Source: a gamma proteobacterium L18 (GTDB lineage: Bacteria > Pseudomonadota > Gammaproteobacteria > Pseudomonadales > Pseudomonadaceae). Taken from it: a DNA stretch of 34,500 nt. The position numbers and the translations under genes are program-made. Where the stretch lies: NCBI GenBank assembly GCA_000497835.1, contig KI547168.1, forward strand, positions 262,035 through 296,534, written 5' to 3'. The notes under the pieces were generated by a model that made no database searches, was not told where the DNA came from, and saw only the letters and a list, made by a program, of their open reading frames with translations. Shown here one piece after another: positions 18,479-27,451 of the stretch (positions within the stretch are counted from its first letter, which is position 1; each line of letters opens with the position of its first letter).

Positions 18479-20977
18479 TCACCAACTGACGCGGATGCCC
18501 ACGCTGCCGCTCAGCGCCCGTTGGTTGTCGCTGTCCAGATGGCGGCTGTAGCCCAGGCTCAGATTGACGCTGACATCGCTACTCAGCCTCGTGCTGACAC
18601 CGCCGCCAAGCTCGACGGTGCTGGCGCGGTGGTCAGTGTTCAGGCGGTCGCTGTCGTCGAAGATCAGGCTGTCAGTGCCGCCCAGGGTGCGCCACAGATC
18701 GGCGCGCAGCCAGGGCTGGATGGGCATGCCGAAGGCCTGGTAGCTGCCCACCAGACGTGCGCCCAGCCGGGCGCGCCACCAGGGGGCGGCGTCGAAGCTG
18801 ATCCGGGAGACTGGGTCGCTGGCGCTGTCGAGCTGGATTGTCTGGAGGCTGAGCTGAACCTGTGGCTCCAGCGACCAGTGTGCGGACAGGGCCACGGGGT
18901 AGCCGGTTTCCATGGAAGCACTGGTGCCATGGCCCTTGAGGTCCAGGGCCCAGCCGCGCACCGAGCGGCTCTGGCCATCGAAGCGGGTTCCCATCAGCAC
19001 GGCATCAATATAGGCCTTGCCGGGGGTAATCAGCGTCCAGTAAGCCCCGAGGCTGTCGCCCTCCAGGCTGATGTTGCCCGAGGCCTGGCTCTGGAAGCCC
19101 AGCGCGAAGCCTTTGACATCGCCGGATATTCGCGCGTGGCTGACGAACAGGCCGACGTGTTGGTGATAGCCGTCCGGGTCCCCCAGGGCGAGCAGGTCGT
19201 GCCCCACCTGGTAGCCGCCCACCGAACCCTGCAGAAACGGCGCTGCCGCACCGCTCCAGTGCTGCCGTAGCTGGCTGCCGAAGGTGCGTGCCCAGCCCGC
19301 GGCGAGGGCGCCGTGTTCATCCAGCATGGCCTGGTCGCCCTGGCGTTCATGGAAGGTGCCCAGCATGGTTTGCGCCAGCAGCGCGGCGGCGGGCGGGGCG
19401 GCCGCGTACACGGGGACTTCCACGCGGTACAGGGGGATCGACTCACCGGGCTCAGCCACCGGTAGTACCGGTGTGCCGGGGGCCGCCACCGGGGCGCTTG
19501 CAGCAGGTGCCGCAGGCGCGCCTGGCGTCGCCGGGGGGGCAGGCACAGTCGGGGCGGTGGGCTCGGTTGGCGTCACCGGTGCTGCGGCCACCGGTGTGGC
19601 AGGCGCCACCACGCTGGAGCGCAGGTACCAGCTGTTTTCACTGCCCGCCGTCACCCCGCCCTTGAACAGGTAGTACTGGTAAGCCCCCGCTGAAAGGCTG
19701 TTGGCCAAACTGAACGCGGTGTCACTGCTGGTGGCGCCCAGGTTGGCTTCCACCACCTGGATGCCGTTGAGGGTGGTGAGGGCGCCCAGCCCACCCACGT
19801 TGGTCACGTTCAAGGTGGTGGTGCCCGACACCGTGCCCTGGGACACAATCAGGCGATCCGAGGGCGCGTCGTCACCGGCCAGCACGCTCTTGACGTGCAA
19901 TTGGCCGTTGTCGCCGCTGTAGTTGCCGACGATGGTCAGCCGGTTGGCCGTGGCCGTGCCTGCGCGGGTCAGGTCCACCACGCCGGCGTTGGTCACGGTA
20001 ACGTTCTGGCCGGCGACGGCTGCCGTGATCAGGCCGCTGGTGGAGCCCAGCAGGCTGCTGGCGTCGATGTTCAGGCGGCCCGTCTGGCTGCCCGGGTCGC
20101 CCAGGGTCAGGGGGTCCGCCAGGTCCAGGGTGCTGCCGTTGATCAGGCTGACGTTTTCCCACAGCAGGTAGCGATTGGCGCGGGTAATGACGCTGTGATC
20201 GAAGATCAGCGTGTCATTGCCCAGGTTGCCCAGCAGCGCCGGGGTGCTGCCCAGGAGGGTTTCGTCGAGGTTGGCCAGGCGCGCCGTGTCGTCGCCATCG
20301 CCCATGGAAACCACGCCCTTGATCGTGCCACCGCCGTCCCAGGTGAACTGGTCGTTGCCCACGCTCATCAGCACCTGGCCGCCCACCTCGCCGCCGGTGA
20401 GGGTCAGCACGTCGGCGCCGCCGCTGACGCTGATATTGCCGCCGATACGGCCACCCGAGACGCTGATGGTGTCCTGGCCCAGGCCGGTCACCAGATTGCC
20501 AAGGATGGTGCCGCCGGTCATGACGAACACGTTGTTGTCCAGTTTCATGTCGACGCGGCCTATGGCGCCGCCGGTGAATCGGGCCACATCGCCGTCCTCG
20601 AAAGCGCCGACGATGGTGCCGCCACTCATGATGAACTGGTCGCGGCCGTCACCCTGGGACAGTGAGCCGATGCTGCCGCCGGTCATGATAAACGTGTCGA
20701 TGGCGGCGCCTTGATCGACGTTGCCGGTGATGGTGCCGCTGTCTATTTGCACCCGATCGGTGCCGGGTCCGAAAACCACGTTGCCGGTGATGTTGCCGGT
20801 GCCTCCGATGGGCAGGGTGAGGCTATTGTTGCCCAGCAGGTCGGTCAGGCCGGTGGCGGTGCCACTGTCGCACACGTAGGTATCGTTGGCGGCGGTAGGG
20901 GCCAGGATGCAGGCAGCGTGGGCTTGCTGGAACAGCACGGGCAGCAGGCTGCAGATCACCAGTCGTGGGCAGGGCAT
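18479..20977 (-). CDS. Autotransporter (type Va) with beta-helix passenger
   Basis: An 832-residue surface protein. The signal peptide is MPCPRLVICSLLPVLFQQAHA. Residues about 85-235 are tandem roughly 20-residue units with MTGGSIG, MSGGTIVG, MTGGTILGN and similar turns, predicting a right-handed beta helix. A PATR-like block follows (NYSGDNGQLHVKSVL...). A Pro/Ala-rich linker lies at about 480-530. The C-terminal roughly 260 residues are an autotransporter barrel (AAGWARTFGS...) ending GIRVSW with terminal Trp. Function is probably adhesion or cell contact; nothing indicates a protease or esterase. The start at 20977 is chosen because longer versions lack a signal peptide and would pass through the hairpin at 21092-21139. 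Confidence 0.92.
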   Translation of the reverse strand: MPCPRLVICSLLPVLFQQAHAACILAPTAANDTYVCDSGTATGLTDLLGNNSLTLPIGGTGNITGNVVFGPGTDRVQIDSGTITGNVDQGAAIDTFIMTGGSIGSLSQGDGRDQFIMSGGTIVGAFEDGDVARFTGGAIGRVDMKLDNNVFVMTGGTILGNLVTGLGQDTISVSGGRIGGNISVSGGADVLTLTGGEVGGQVLMSVGNDQFTWDGGGTIKGVVSMGDGDDTARLANLDETLLGSTPALLGNLGNDTLIFDHSVITRANRYLLWENVSLINGSTLDLADPLTLGDPGSQTGRLNIDASSLLGSTSGLITAAVAGQNVTVTNAGVVDLTRAGTATANRLTIVGNYSGDNGQLHVKSVLAGDDAPSDRLIVSQGTVSGTTTLNVTNVGGLGALTTLNGIQVVEANLGATSSDTAFSLANSLSAGAYQYYLFKGGVTAGSENSWYLRSSVVAPATPVAAAPVTPTEPTAPTVPAPPATPGAPAAPAASAPVAAPGTPVLPVAEPGESIPLYRVEVPVYAAAPPAAALLAQTMLGTFHERQGDQAMLDEHGALAAGWARTFGSQLRQHWSGAAAPFLQGSVGGYQVGHDLLALGDPDGYHQHVGLFVSHARISGDVKGFALGFQSQASGNISLEGDSLGAYWTLITPGKAYIDAVLMGTRFDGQSRSVRGWALDLKGHGTSASMETGYPVALSAHWSLEPQVQLSLQTIQLDSASDPVSRISFDAAPWWRARLGARLVGSYQAFGMPIQPWLRADLWRTLGGTDSLIFDDSDRLNTDHRASTVELGGGVSTRLSSDVSVNLSLGYSRHLDSDNQRALSGSVGIRVSW

Positions 20978-21091
20978 GGGGCACCATCCGACATCAAGGT
21001 GTGTGGGACGGTTATAGGCAGGTTGTATCAGTTTCGACAACTGTAAGAACTGACAGGTGGCCCTTTGCAGTTGGGAGAGGGGGCGCAGCCG

Positions 21092-21139
21092 AAAAAAAAG
21101 GCCAGTGCCCTCGGGGTTGGGGATCTCCGGGCGCTGGCC
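21092..21139 (-). terminator. Intrinsic terminator with eight T, orphan
   Basis: On the minus strand GGCCAGCGCCC (21139-21129) pairs with GGGCACTGGCC (21110-21100) and is followed by eight T (21099-21092). No intact gene ends just upstream; the nearest is the ligD remnant stop at 21267. Confidence 0.92.
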
Positions 21140-21176
21140 ATTCAAAGGGCAAACGTTGAGCCGTCCTGGCTCCACG
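21092..21176 (-). ncRNA. Possible small RNA ending at the orphan terminator
   Basis: A -10-like TATCTT is seen on the minus strand at 21188-21183 with no good -35. Between it and the terminator is a hairpin GAGCC-AGGAC-GGCTC (21172-21158) whose loop shows AGGA, the core of Rsm/Csr-type binding sites. A transcript of about 85 nt would fit. It is equally possible that the terminator only served the former ligD gene. Confidence 0.3.
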
Positions 21177-21266
21177 GAAGTAAAGATAGCCTGCGCGCTA
21201 ATGATGAGCCAGCTAACAATTAGCGAAACACCTTTTCAAACTCGACAACAATCGGATCCAGCCTGC

Positions 21267-22278
21267 TCAGTCATGGGGCGGTTCGACGCCCAGGCGCGTC
21301 CACATCCGTTCGGTCAACCGCTGGCGATAGTTGTAGCCTGCCCACGGATCCTCGACCCATTGCTCAAGGCGCTGGAGAATATTGCCCGCGTGCCAGTGCT
21401 GCGGTCCGCTCAATTCGTCCAATTCGTGCCGTGTGATCGGGGTAGACACGGGAGAGGCGCCTGACTGGCGGGCAGCACGGTCAGAAGCGGTTCGGTCAGA
21501 TGCTCGGCATGACGCTGTAGAAACAGCTCGCCCTCAACGCCCTCGGGCGCACACATGAAAGCGGCCGGGCGTTGGCGCAATTGCGGCAACAACCAGGGCG
21601 CCATGTGCTGGTACAGCTGGGCCAGGTCCACACGACGCATCTGGGTGTCGCGATCAAGCACGCGCAAGGGGTCGCTCAGGGAAACACCGGCCACCGACTC
21701 CCGATGGCCGTCGCTGAAGTCATGGGGTGGCACGGAGGTGCGTCGGGCCTGGCTTTCAGTCAAGGGCGGCAGCGGGCTGTCTTCACGCTGACAAAGGCAT
21801 GGCGCGTACCCGCCAGCAGTTTCTTCAACCGGGCGCGGCGCTGCTCCAGGGGCAGGGTACGCAAGTCCATGCCACCGTGGAAGGGCAGGTCGAACAGGTA
21901 GTAATGCAGGCCGGCGCAGTGCCCGGCTTCGAAGGCCTGTTGCAGGGCATGGTAGTCGGCTACGCCATCGGTATCGGGTTGCACCAGTTTGCCGTCCAGC
22001 CAGCATTCGCTGAGGTTGAGGGCGACGATGGCGGCTGCCTGACGCGGGAGTTGTTCGGTCCAGTCCAGGCCTTCACGGTTGAACAGCCGCACTTCGCCGC
22101 CGCTGATGCGGCTCATCAGGCGGTAGCCATCGTGCTTGATCTCGAACAGCCAGTCGCCTTCGGGGGGCTGCTGGACGCGTGTGGCCCGCTGCGGTGCCAG
22201 GCTTGAGGGGATAGGGGCTGGCTCTGAGGGGGTGTCGTCAGCAGCGCTGCGACGGTCTTCGCTCAACGACTCGGCCAT
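21267..22278 (-). pseudogene. ligD: Decayed ATP-dependent DNA ligase D remnant
   Basis: Three fragments in order on the minus strand match parts of Pseudomonas LigD (NHEJ ligase). The first, from ATG 22278, has the nucleotidyl-transferase motif FEIKHDGYRL and runs to about 21780. The second, in another frame (about 21780-21450), carries EDSPLPPLTESQARR and SLSDPLRVLDRD...LYQHMAPWLLPQL of the linker and polymerase start. The third, again shifted (to 21267), ends the polymerase domain (WHAGNILQRLEQWVEDPWAGY...). The N-terminal phosphoesterase, most of the ligase/OB core and the polymerase core are missing. Full-length LigD has more than 800 residues; about 340 codons remain. No ku gene is in the window. 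Confidence 0.88.
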
Positions 22279-22379
22279 GATCGATTTTCCTGGGCTGAAC
22301 CTCGGGGAATGTGGGCAGGCAACGCGATATTTTCAGCTGACCATGGCGGGCCAGCCAAAGTTTCAGGCCGCTGGCGACG

Positions 22380-22421
22380 TGCAATTTGCAAGGTGAATGC
22401 TGGCCATGCTGGCAATTTGCA
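22380..22421. promoter_or_regulatory. Two near-identical operator-like palindromes
   Basis: TGCAATTTGCA (22380-22390) and GCAATTTGCA (22412-22421) lie 31 bases apart, about three helical turns, in the gap between the ligD remnant and the DUF1652 gene. The first is an 11-base palindrome; the second keeps nine. The rest of the gap 22279-22625 holds no gene I can support. Role unknown. Confidence 0.3.
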
Positions 22422-22625
22422 TGATGGCGCTCTCGGTGTTGCGCGCCATCTTGTTGAATGCACACGTGTTTTCAGAGAGCGACTATCGGTATGGAAACTG
22501 CAACAAGTTCATCAGGACCTCACATCACCTGACCGGTGGTGCAGCGCGCAATCAAATAGCCATCTAGGCTGCACGAGGCCCGCTGTTTAACTCACGGATG
22601 TCACTAAAAAAAAGGGAGCGTCACC

Positions 22626-22886
22626 ATGCTGTCCACTCTTGAACTGCGCAACATCATTGAATCAAGTTTTCTGCCCATGCGCTGCCAGTGCACCCTGGCC
22701 CAGGATCAGTCGTTGACCGTACGGGTCTTTGATCGAACGTCGGAGCGGGTCGACCTGATGGTGACCGGCATCAGCGCCCAACAGCTCAACAGCAGCCGAG
22801 CGATTTCCAACCTGATTGCCTGCTTGCGTTCAGATTTGAAGAACCAGCATCTGAACCAACCGCGACGGGTCAACGATAGCTTGTGA
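22626..22886 (+). CDS. DUF1652 domain-containing protein
   Basis: An 86-residue soluble protein of the DUF1652 family common in Pseudomonas. It opens with LSTLELRNIIESSFLPMRCQCTLAQDQSLTVRVFD, then ISAQQLNSSRAISNLIACLRSDL. No function is known. The ribosome-binding site is a long A-run with GGGAGCG before ATG. It is followed by a bidirectional terminator. Confidence 0.9.
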   Translation: MLSTLELRNIIESSFLPMRCQCTLAQDQSLTVRVFDRTSERVDLMVTGISAQQLNSSRAISNLIACLRSDLKNQHLNQPRRVNDSL

Positions 22887-22904
22887 CGGCAGCGCCACAG
22901 CCAT

Positions 22905-22934
22905 AAAAAAACCGGCCACGCGGCCGGTTTTTTT
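22905..22934. terminator. Bidirectional intrinsic terminator
   Basis: ACCGGCC (22911-22917) pairs with GGCCGGT (22922-22928), with A6 before and T7 after, so it works for both the DUF1652 gene (+) and the convergent membrane-protein gene (-). Confidence 0.93.
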
Positions 22935-22945
22935 GTGCGCGATGA

Positions 22946-23353
22946 TCAGCGCGAGGTGTGCATCTGTCGCAGTATGGCCCGCTCACCGTTGCCCACGCCG
23001 ATGAAGGCAAACCCCAGCGCCAGTTCGGCGAATACCGAGATCAGGATACCTGGCCCTGCGTGGCCGCTCAGCCAGTCGTACAGCCCCAGTACCGCCATCA
23101 CCAGGCAGCCCACCATGAAGCCGCGCACCAGTGCGGCGCGGGCGGGCGAGGGCGGGCAGTCGCGAACACTGAAGAACATCACGCCCACGCCCACCAGCAA
23201 GGCGGCGATGCGCCGACCCATCAGGGGCGCGACTTCACTGTGGGGGATGTCCCAGAAGGCCAGCAAGCGTTCAGCGTAGGCGCCCCAGATAATGGCCAGG
23301 GCAAAGCAGAGGATGGCGCAAAAAAGCGCGAGACGGCGGAAAGTCAGCGGCAT
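22946..23353 (-). CDS. Four-helix hypothetical membrane protein (135 aa)
   Basis: A 135-residue protein with hydrophobic stretches at about residues 7-26, 45-62, 76-95 and 100-120, consistent with four membrane spans. The C-terminus is cytoplasmic-like (GNGERAILRQMHTSR). A charged loop DIPHSEVAPLMGRR and VRDCPPSPARAALVRG separates the helices. It resembles DUF4345-type small membrane proteins loosely; I do not assign a family. The ATG at 23353 is chosen because AAGGA lies eight bases upstream. Confidence 0.75.
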   Translation of the reverse strand: MPLTFRRLALFCAILCFALAIIWGAYAERLLAFWDIPHSEVAPLMGRRIAALLVGVGVMFFSVRDCPPSPARAALVRGFMVGCLVMAVLGLYDWLSGHAGPGILISVFAELALGFAFIGVGNGERAILRQMHTSR

Positions 23354-23463
23354 TTCTAGTCCTTGAAAAAGTGATGCGTCCAGCGAAGAGCCGCATAGTA
23401 GCGCGCTCGGGGCATTTTTGGGATGGGTATTTGGTAGGCAATTGGTACAAATCCCCAAGCCCA

Positions 23464-23560
23464 CCCGTAGCCGCTGCCGCCAGGCTGCGCTGGCCGGTGA
23501 GAACCCTGGAGATGTTCAGCGAGGCACAGGGCCAGCGCAGCCTTCGGCAGCGGCTACGGG
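23464..23560. repeat. REP doublet, GTAGCCGCTGCCG...CTGCGCTGGCC family
   Basis: CCCGTAGCCGCTGCCG... (23464-23495) is the near-inverse of ...CGGCAGCGGCTACGGG (23530-23560). A different family from the GGGACC and GGAGCC elements. It lies just downstream of the parvulin gene ending at 23569. Confidence 0.88.
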
Positions 23561-23568
23561 GGCTACGG

Positions 23569-23844
23569 TCAGTCGCGGTAGAAGACTTGCACCAGGTGGT
23601 AGCCGAATTTGCTCTTGATCGGACCATGCACCACGCGCAGCGGCTTCTTGAAGATCACCTGGTCAATCGCGCCCACCATTTGCCCAGGGCGGATTTCGCC
23701 CAGGTCACCGCCGCGCTTGCCCGACGGGCAGGTGGAGAATTTTTTCGCCAGCACGTCGAACGCCTCACCCTTGGCGATGCGCTGCTTGAGTTGTTCGGCC
23801 TCTTCGGCGGTTTTCACCAGAATGTGGCGAGCTTGAGCTTTCAT
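23569..23844 (-). CDS. Parvulin-type peptidyl-prolyl isomerase (PpiC-like)
   Basis: A 91-residue single-domain cytoplasmic parvulin. ARHILVKTAEEAEQL and FSTCPSGKRGGDLGEIRPGQMV are the PpiC signature with the active-site Cys and the later KSKFGYHLVQV. It catalyses cis-trans prolyl isomerisation. No signal peptide. A second parvulin of the same size (33990-34271) is in the window and differs at many positions. It is followed by a REP doublet and preceded by 39 bases, on the same strand, by the hybrid kinase gene. Confidence 0.94.
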   Translation of the reverse strand: MKAQARHILVKTAEEAEQLKQRIAKGEAFDVLAKKFSTCPSGKRGGDLGEIRPGQMVGAIDQVIFKKPLRVVHGPIKSKFGYHLVQVFYRD

Positions 23845-23883
23845 GACGCGGGGCCCTGTGTACGACGTTGAAAAAGCGCGCGA

Positions 23884-26064
23884 TTATGCCGCAAATCCGC
23901 CATCGGGGGCGGGCTGATTGATCATTTCGCGGATCTTGTTGGCCAGCAGGTCGATGGAAAACGGCTTGGTCACCATGTCCATGCCCTCGGCCAGGAAGGT
24001 GTGGCGTTCGGCCGCCTTCTCGGCATACCCGGTCATGAACAGCACCTTGAGCCCTGGCCGATGCTGGCGGGCGATTTCGGCCAGTTGCCGGCCATTGAGC
24101 CCTGGCAACCCGACGTCGGTCACCAGCAGATCAATCCGCAGGCTGGATTCGAGCAGCGGCAGGGCGGCCTTGGCATCGGCCGCCGGATGGGCGTGGTAGC
24201 CCAGTTCGTCCAGCACGTTGAGCACCAGCATGCGCACGGCCGGGTCGTCCTCCACCACCATCACGCTTTCGCCACGCTGGGCCAGGGGCACGTCCTGGGG
24301 CGTCAGGCGCGTAGGGCGCGGGTCGGCCTGTTCCAGGTGGCGTGGCAGGTACAGGCGCGCGCAGGTGCCTTGGCCTGGGGTGCTGTCCAGGCTCACCTGG
24401 CCGCCGGACTGCTGGGCAAACCCGTAGATCATCGACAGCCCCAATCCCGTGCCCTGGCCAATGGGTTTGGTGGTGAAGAAGGGGTCAAAGGCCTTGGCCT
24501 GGATGGCGGGGCTCATGCCGGCGCCGTTGTCGCTGACGCTGAGCACCACGTAATCCCCGGGCTTGAGCGCTTCCAGGCCTGGCTCCCGGTCGCTGACCGT
24601 GCAATTGCGTGTCTCGATACATAAGCGTCCGCCGTCGGGCATGGCGTCGCGGGCGTTGATTACCAGATTGAGCAGGGCGTTTTCCAACTGGTTTGCATCG
24701 GTGTTCACCGGCCACACGTCCGCTGCCAGGCGGATGCTGAGCTCGATGTGTTCGCCCTTGGTGCGGCTGAGCAGTTCTTCGAGCGAGTGCACCAGGTGGT
24801 TGGGGTCCAGGCGCTTGCGGTCCAGCGACTGGCGCCGCGAGAACGCCAACAGGCGATGGGTCAGGGCGGCGGCGCGGTGGGCAGAGGTGACGGCCGCCTC
24901 GGTGAAGCGGCCGATCTCGTCGGTGCGCCCGGCAGTGATATAGCGCTGCATCAGGTCCAGGCTGCCGATGATGCCGGTCAGCATGTTGTTGAAGTCGTGG
25001 GCGATGCCACCGGTCAACTGGCCCACCGCTTCCATTTTCTGCGCGTGGCGCAGGGCGTCCTCGGCGCGCTCGCGTTCCTGCATCTCCTGTTGCAGGCGGC
25101 GGTTGGCTTCGGCCAGTGCCTCGGTGCGTTCGGCCACGCGTTCTTCCAGGGTCTCATTGAGGCGCAGCAAGGTTTTTTCCGCCTCACGGCGTTCGGTGAT
25201 GTCGATGGACGCGCCCACGAAGCGCACCGGCCGGCCGTGGTGATCGTTGTGGCTGCGGCCACGGGCATACACCCAGCGCACCTCGCCGTCGGGGCGCAGC
25301 AGGCGGTACTCGTTGGCGTATTCGCCGTCGCTGTGCACGCAGGCGTTGATGCTGCGCGCCACCCGGCCCCGGTCGTCGGGGTGTACGCCCTTGAGGTATT
25401 CGCCGATGGGCATCTTGCCGGCCAGGCCGGGCTCCACGCCGTGCAACTGGGCAAAGCGGGCGTCGGCCTGGAACAGGTCTTCGCGGATGTCCCAGTCCCA
25501 GGTGCCCACGCCGTTGGTGGCCTCAAGGGCAAGCTGCAGGCGTTCCTCGGTGTCCAGCTGGGCCTTGGCGCTGGCTTCGGAGCGTCGTTGCAGCTCGTCG
25601 GCCACGCGGCGTCGCTCGTTGGCCTCGATGGCCGTCACCAGGATGCCGGCCACCGCGCCGCTTTCGTCGCGGATGGGGCTGTAGGTCAAATCCAGCCACA
25701 CCTGAGCCAAGCCGTCGTCGCGCGGCAGGATGAAGCCCTGTTCGACGTAGGTGCGCACCTCGCCGTTCAGCACGGCGCGGTAAATGGGGTCGGTGAAATC
25801 CTTGAGCTGCGGCCAGATCAGGTCCACCGGCTGGCCGAAGGCGCGCGGGTGGTTGGTGCCGGCCAGCACGGCGAAACTGTCGTTGTACAGTTGGCACAGC
25901 TGTGGGCCCCACAGCAGCAACATCGGCATGGGCGAATGCACCACGATGTCCACGGCAGTGCGCAGGCTTTGGGGCCATTGGTCAGGCGCGGGCAGCGGGC
26001 TGTCGCGCCAGGGCAGTTGTTCAAGCAGTTCGACGATGGAGCCGCCGACAGGGGTACCGCTCAT
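23884..26064 (-). CDS. PAS/PAS hybrid sensor histidine kinase with receiver
   Basis: A 726-residue cytoplasmic kinase without evident membrane spans. An N-terminal PAS-like domain (about 35-150), a second PAS_3-type domain (about 180-290, VHPDDRGRV...[16 protein letters not shown]), a coiled coil (290-345), HisKA with His356 (GGIAHDFNN), HATPase with N-box NLVINARDA (467-475), DNGAGM (512-517) and GTGLGLS, and a C-terminal receiver with Asp650 (VTDVGLPG) and Lys700. It probably phosphorylates its own receiver and then an unseen partner. AAAGGACACACCC precedes ATG. It is divergent from pilU, but the sequence gives no proof of a functional link. Confidence 0.93.
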   Translation of the reverse strand: MSGTPVGGSIVELLEQLPWRDSPLPAPDQWPQSLRTAVDIVVHSPMPMLLLWGPQLCQLYNDSFAVLAGTNHPRAFGQPVDLIWPQLKDFTDPIYRAVLNGEVRTYVEQGFILPRDDGLAQVWLDLTYSPIRDESGAVAGILVTAIEANERRRVADELQRRSEASAKAQLDTEERLQLALEATNGVGTWDWDIREDLFQADARFAQLHGVEPGLAGKMPIGEYLKGVHPDDRGRVARSINACVHSDGEYANEYRLLRPDGEVRWVYARGRSHNDHHGRPVRFVGASIDITERREAEKTLLRLNETLEERVAERTEALAEANRRLQQEMQERERAEDALRHAQKMEAVGQLTGGIAHDFNNMLTGIIGSLDLMQRYITAGRTDEIGRFTEAAVTSAHRAAALTHRLLAFSRRQSLDRKRLDPNHLVHSLEELLSRTKGEHIELSIRLAADVWPVNTDANQLENALLNLVINARDAMPDGGRLCIETRNCTVSDREPGLEALKPGDYVVLSVSDNGAGMSPAIQAKAFDPFFTTKPIGQGTGLGLSMIYGFAQQSGGQVSLDSTPGQGTCARLYLPRHLEQADPRPTRLTPQDVPLAQRGESVMVVEDDPAVRMLVLNVLDELGYHAHPAADAKAALPLLESSLRIDLLVTDVGLPGLNGRQLAEIARQHRPGLKVLFMTGYAEKAAERHTFLAEGMDMVTKPFSIDLLANKIREMINQPAPDGGFAA

Positions 26065-26149
26065 GGGTGTGTCCTTTGATTTGCCAGGCGGGGTGTTCTG
26101 CCGCCAAGCTATAGCTTACTTTCTATTTTCGCCCTGTGGACCCTCGCAT

Positions 26150-27307
26150 ATGGAAATCCAAGCCCTGCTCAAAATCCTCGCGACCCAAGACGGTTCGGAT
26201 CTGTACCTGTCCACCGGGGCACCGCCGTGCGCCAAGTTCAATGGCGTGCTCAAGCCCTTGTCGGGTGATGCGCTGAAACCCGGCGAAGTGGCGGCCATCG
26301 CCGCCGATATCATGGACGCCGAGCAGCGCATCGATTTCGACCGCGACCTGGAGATGAACCTGGCCATGTCGCTGCCCGGGGTGGGGCGCTTCCGGGTCAA
26401 CATTTTCAAGCAGCGCAACGAAGTGTCCATCGTGGCGCGTAACATCAAACTCGACATCCCCAAGTTTGAAGACCTCAAATTGCCGCCGGTGTTGCTGCAG
26501 ACCATCATGCAGAAGCGTGGCCTGGTGCTGTTCGTCGGCGCCACCGGTTCGGGTAAATCGACCTCGCTGGCGGCATTGATCGATTATCGCAACCGCAACA
26601 GCAGCGGCCACATCATCACCATCGAGGACCCGGTGGAGTACGTGCACCGGCACAAGAAGTCGATCATCAACCAGCGCGAGGTGGGCGTGGACACCCGCAG
26701 CTTCCAGGCGGCGTTGAAGAACACCTTGCGCCAGGCACCCGATGTGATCCTGATCGGCGAAATTCGCGACCGCGAGACCATGGAGCATGCACTGGCCTTT
26801 GCCGACACCGGCCACCTGGCCATCTCCACCCTGCACGCCAACAACGCCAACCAGGCGCTGGACCGCATCATCAACTTCTTCCCCGAAGACCGCCGCCCGC
26901 AGTTGCTCAACGACCTGGGTAACAACCTGCAGGCGTTCGTGTCCCAGCGCCTGGTGAAGACCGTGGACGGCAAGCGCCGGGCGGCGGTGGAGGTGATGCT
27001 GGGCACGGCGACCATTCGCGACCTGATCCACCGCAACGAGTTTGGTGAGCTCAAGGGCATCATGGAGAAATCGGTGAACCTGGGCATGAAGACGTTCGAC
27101 CAGGCGTTGTATGAGTTGGCGGTGGAGGGGGCGATCAGCGAAGAAGAAGCGTTGAAGAACGCCGATTCGCAGAACAACCTGCGTTTGCGGCTCAAGCTGC
27201 AGCGCGAGGACGTGCATGAAGTCAGCACCCCGCCTGCGCCACCGACGCCGGCGGCGGACGTGGACAGCGCGGATTGGAACCTGGTGGATGACGATAACGG
27301 GCATTAA
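26150..27307 (+). CDS. pilU: PilU-type pilus-retraction ATPase
   Basis: A 385-residue PilT/PilU ATPase that powers type IV pilus depolymerisation. Walker A GATGSGKST (130-138), Asp box ITIEDPVEYVH (157-167), Walker B LIGEIRD (201-207), His box STLHANNA (226-233). The C-terminus (LNDLGNNLQAFVSQRLV..., FGELKGIMEKSVNLGMKTFDQALYEL) is PilU-like rather than PilT-like, with an extra Pro-rich and acidic tail after residue 350. The start at 26150 matches the family N-terminus (MEIQALLKILATQDGSDLYLS), though the upstream ribosome-binding site is weak. No pilT neighbour is present here. Confidence 0.93.
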   Translation: MEIQALLKILATQDGSDLYLSTGAPPCAKFNGVLKPLSGDALKPGEVAAIAADIMDAEQRIDFDRDLEMNLAMSLPGVGRFRVNIFKQRNEVSIVARNIKLDIPKFEDLKLPPVLLQTIMQKRGLVLFVGATGSGKSTSLAALIDYRNRNSSGHIITIEDPVEYVHRHKKSIINQREVGVDTRSFQAALKNTLRQAPDVILIGEIRDRETMEHALAFADTGHLAISTLHANNANQALDRIINFFPEDRRPQLLNDLGNNLQAFVSQRLVKTVDGKRRAAVEVMLGTATIRDLIHRNEFGELKGIMEKSVNLGMKTFDQALYELAVEGAISEEEALKNADSQNNLRLRLKLQREDVHEVSTPPAPPTPAADVDSADWNLVDDDNGH

Positions 27308-27351
27308 GGTGGTGCGCAGCCTCTGTAGCAGCAACTGTCTTGTGGATGTAC

Positions 27352-27440
27352 ACACTGTGGGAGCAAAGGGGGGCGCCTAGCCCTTGCTCGCGAGGGGCCC
27401 TCACTGACGCCATCGCGAGCAAGCTTTGCTCCCACAGTGT
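27352..27440. repeat. REP doublet, ACACTGTGGGAGCAAAG family
   Basis: ACACTGTGGGAGCAAAG (27352-27368) inverts to CTTTGCTCCCACAGTGT (27424-27440), with GCTCGCGA/TCGCGAGC inside. A short CTGTAGCAGC fragment stands before it near 27323. Confidence 0.9.
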
Positions 27441-27451
27441 ACGCCTCGCCT

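Noticed and set aside
20978..21175. N-terminal extension of the autotransporter to an upstream ATG
   Set aside because: It would place 66 extra residues with no signal peptide before a perfect signal peptide and would read through the intrinsic terminator.
21410..22006. A 198-codon minus-strand frame as a separate intact gene
   Set aside because: Only its second half resembles LigD; the first half is out-of-frame translation of the ligase fragment. It belongs to the ligD remnant.
24748..26079. A 443-codon plus-strand open frame opposite the hybrid kinase
   Set aside because: Antisense shadow; all kinase motifs are in the minus-strand frame.
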